The notes under the pieces: generated by a model | What the model was told of the DNA's origin: nothing | The model's database searches: none | What the model saw: only the letters and a program-made list of their open reading frames with translations | From: Sphingomonadales bacterium | Lineage (GTDB): Bacteria > Pseudomonadota > Alphaproteobacteria > Sphingomonadales > Sphingomonadaceae | NCBI GenBank assembly: GCA_027486275.1 | Contig: JAIXPM010000012.1 | Span: 1 to 7,964, forward strand | Length of the DNA stretch: 7,964 nt | Direction: 5' to 3' | Shown: one piece after another, positions 7,109-7,964 of the stretch | Numbering within the stretch: the first letter of the stretch is position 1 | Layout: every line of letters begins with the position of its first letter | Translations under genes and position numbers: made by a program

Positions 7109-7130
7109 CTGTATTGTTCATGCAATACAG
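7109..7130. promoter_or_regulatory. Perfect inverted repeat, probable operator
   Basis: CTGTATTG (7109-7116), a 6-base centre TTCATG, and CAATACAG (7123-7130) form a perfect 8-bp inverted repeat of 22 bp overall. Its AT-rich arms stand out in a GC-rich sequence. It ends 8 bases before the AGGAG of the M48 gene and overlaps the tentative -10 element. Size, symmetry and position fit a dimeric repressor site, for example of the TetR family, rather than a terminator: there is no T-run and no gene ends next to it. It could control one or both divergent genes. No regulator gene lies in the window. Confidence 0.6.
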
Positions 7131-7138
7131 ACGCCAAC

Positions 7139-7143
7139 AGGAG
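7139..7143 (+). promoter_or_regulatory. Ribosome-binding site of the M48 peptidase gene
   Basis: AGGAG is followed by 5 bases and then the ATG at 7149. This is the clearest Shine-Dalgarno in the window and fixes the start of the M48 gene. Confidence 0.8.
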
Positions 7144-7148
7144 ACACC

Positions 7149-7964
7149 ATGGCATTTGATCCGGAACTGGCCACACAGGCCTATATGGCGACCCTGAAGG
7201 GCGCGGCGCGGGCGAAATCCGATGCCTATTTCGAGGGTGGCTACTGGCTGATCCTGGCGGAATTTCTCGTCACACTGGTGGCCAATCTGATCGTCTTGCG
7301 CCTGGGCTGGGCGGCGCGGCTGTCGCGCTGGGCGCGCAGCAAGGCGGGTCCGTTGCTCGCCGCTTTCCTGTTTGCCGTGCCCTATCTGCTGCTGATCACC
7401 ATCATCACCGCGCCCTATGTCCTCTACACCGACTTCTTCCGCGAACATGCCTATGGCCTGTCGAATCAAAGCTTTGCCGAATGGGGCGGCGAGCAGCTGA
7501 TCTTCATTGCAGTCGATACGCTGCTGGCGGCGCTGCTGTGGATGGGCGTGCACGCAGCCATTCGCCGTTTCCCGCGCAATTGGTGGCTGGGCGGCGCCGG
7601 CCTGACCATCGGGGTGATGATGGTCACGATCACGCTGGCGCCGGTCTATCTTGATCCGTTGTTCAATGACTACACCCCGCTGCCCGATGGACCGGTGAAG
7701 ATCGAGGTGCTGAAGCTGGCGCGTGCCAATGGCGTGCCGGCCGACAATGTCTATCTGGTTGATGCCAGCCGCCAATCGGATCGCATCTCCGCCAATGTCA
7801 AAGGCCTGTTCGGCACCACCCGCATCGCGCTGAACGACAATCTGATGAAGCAGGACATTCACGAGATCCGCTCGGTGATGGCGCATGAGCTGGGCCATTA
7901 TGTGCTCAATCACATGTGGAAACTGATCATCACCGTTGCGCTGCTCATCGCGGTCAGCCTGGCG
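7149..7964 (+). CDS. M48 family membrane metallopeptidase, Ste24/CAAX protease-like (partial, C-terminus off the right edge)
   Basis: The first 272 codons are visible with no stop. Hydrophobic segments at about residues 32-52, 68-93, 115-136, 147-169 and from 257 on make it a multi-pass inner-membrane protein. Motifs match the Ste24/CAAX prenyl protease 1 group: YTDFFREHAYGLSNQS (93-108), LDPLFNDYTPLPDG (168-181), ANVKGLFGTTRIALNDNLM (215-233), and the zinc site HELGH (246-250). The glutamate that serves as third zinc ligand lies beyond the window. Bacteria generally lack prenylated CAAX proteins, so the likely job is intramembrane or membrane-associated cleavage of other proteins, as in membrane quality control. 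The start is the ATG at 7149 with AGGAG 5 bases upstream. It is transcribed divergently from the minus-strand array, with the palindrome at 7109-7130 in its promoter region. Confidence 0.94.
   Translation, partial: MAFDPELATQAYMATLKGAARAKSDAYFEGGYWLILAEFLVTLVANLIVLRLGWAARLSRWARSKAGPLLAAFLFAVPYLLLITIITAPYVLYTDFFREHAYGLSNQSFAEWGGEQLIFIAVDTLLAALLWMGVHAAIRRFPRNWWLGGAGLTIGVMMVTITLAPVYLDPLFNDYTPLPDGPVKIEVLKLARANGVPADNVYLVDASRQSDRISANVKGLFGTTRIALNDNLMKQDIHEIRSVMAHELGHYVLNHMWKLIITVALLIAVSLA

Larger units (their letters stand above)
7023..7148. promoter_or_regulatory. Divergent intergenic promoter region
   Basis: These 126 bases separate the start of the minus-strand gene array from the plus-strand M48 peptidase gene and are the only sizeable non-coding stretch in the window. 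Any promoters for both directions should lie here. On the plus strand a tentative pair is TTGTCT at 7101-7106 and AATACA at 7124-7129 with a 17-base spacer; both match the sigma-70 consensus only partly. No convincing minus-strand promoter was found. The right half contains a perfect inverted repeat (listed separately) and a 10-base palindrome, ACAAGCTTGT, at 7095-7104. The left part (7023-7090) is GC-rich with no clear signal. Confidence 0.6.

Noticed and set aside
7023..7913. Upstream extension of the RDRSWGVR gene to a 663-codon open frame
   Set aside because: The extra part lies antisense to the M48 peptidase gene, crosses the divergent promoter and its palindrome, and reads as His/Arg/Gln-rich low-quality protein.

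Overview
This 7,964-base window is GC-rich and densely coding. The protein styles and gene set (an M1 aminopeptidase of PepN type, an APH-type kinase, an ECF sigma/anti-sigma pair, short overlaps, GTG and TTG starts) fit an alphaproteobacterium, most likely a sphingomonad. That assignment is an inference from sequence style. No rRNA, tRNA, insertion sequence, CRISPR array or phage gene was seen.

Layout: seven genes lie head to tail on the minus strand, and one gene on the plus strand at the right edge diverges from them. In order of minus-strand transcription (right to left) they are: an uncharacterised 366-aa protein with an RDRSWGVR motif (7022-5922); an APH/ACAD10-like phosphotransferase (5932-4943); a small Ala-rich helical protein (4946-4566); aminopeptidase N (4517-1938); a histone-deacetylase-superfamily amidohydrolase (1941-1003); an ECF sigma factor (987-403); and a membrane protein that is probably its anti-sigma factor (406 to beyond the left edge). 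The plus-strand gene (7149 to beyond the right edge) is a Ste24/CAAX-protease-like M48 membrane metallopeptidase.

The minus-strand genes are almost touching. Three junctions are 4-base ATGA/GTGA overlaps, one is an 11-base overlap, and the gaps are 15 and 48 bases. This suggests one transcription unit or a few nested ones, with translational coupling. Three functional blocks are visible: RDRSWGVR protein + kinase + small protein, which resembles acyl-CoA or lipid catabolic modules; pepN + deacetylase, two hydrolases joined by an ATGA overlap; and sigma + anti-sigma, whose regulon cannot be read from this window.

The only real intergenic region is the 126-base divergent spacer at 7023-7148. 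It holds a perfect 8-6-8 inverted repeat, CTGTATTG-N6-CAATACAG, just upstream of the M48 ribosome-binding site. This is the best candidate regulator site in the window. The most promising biology is the overlapping kinase/small-protein pair, which has the same architecture as the LvaA/LvaB hydroxyacyl-CoA kinase, and its possible link to the uncharacterised RDRSWGVR protein.
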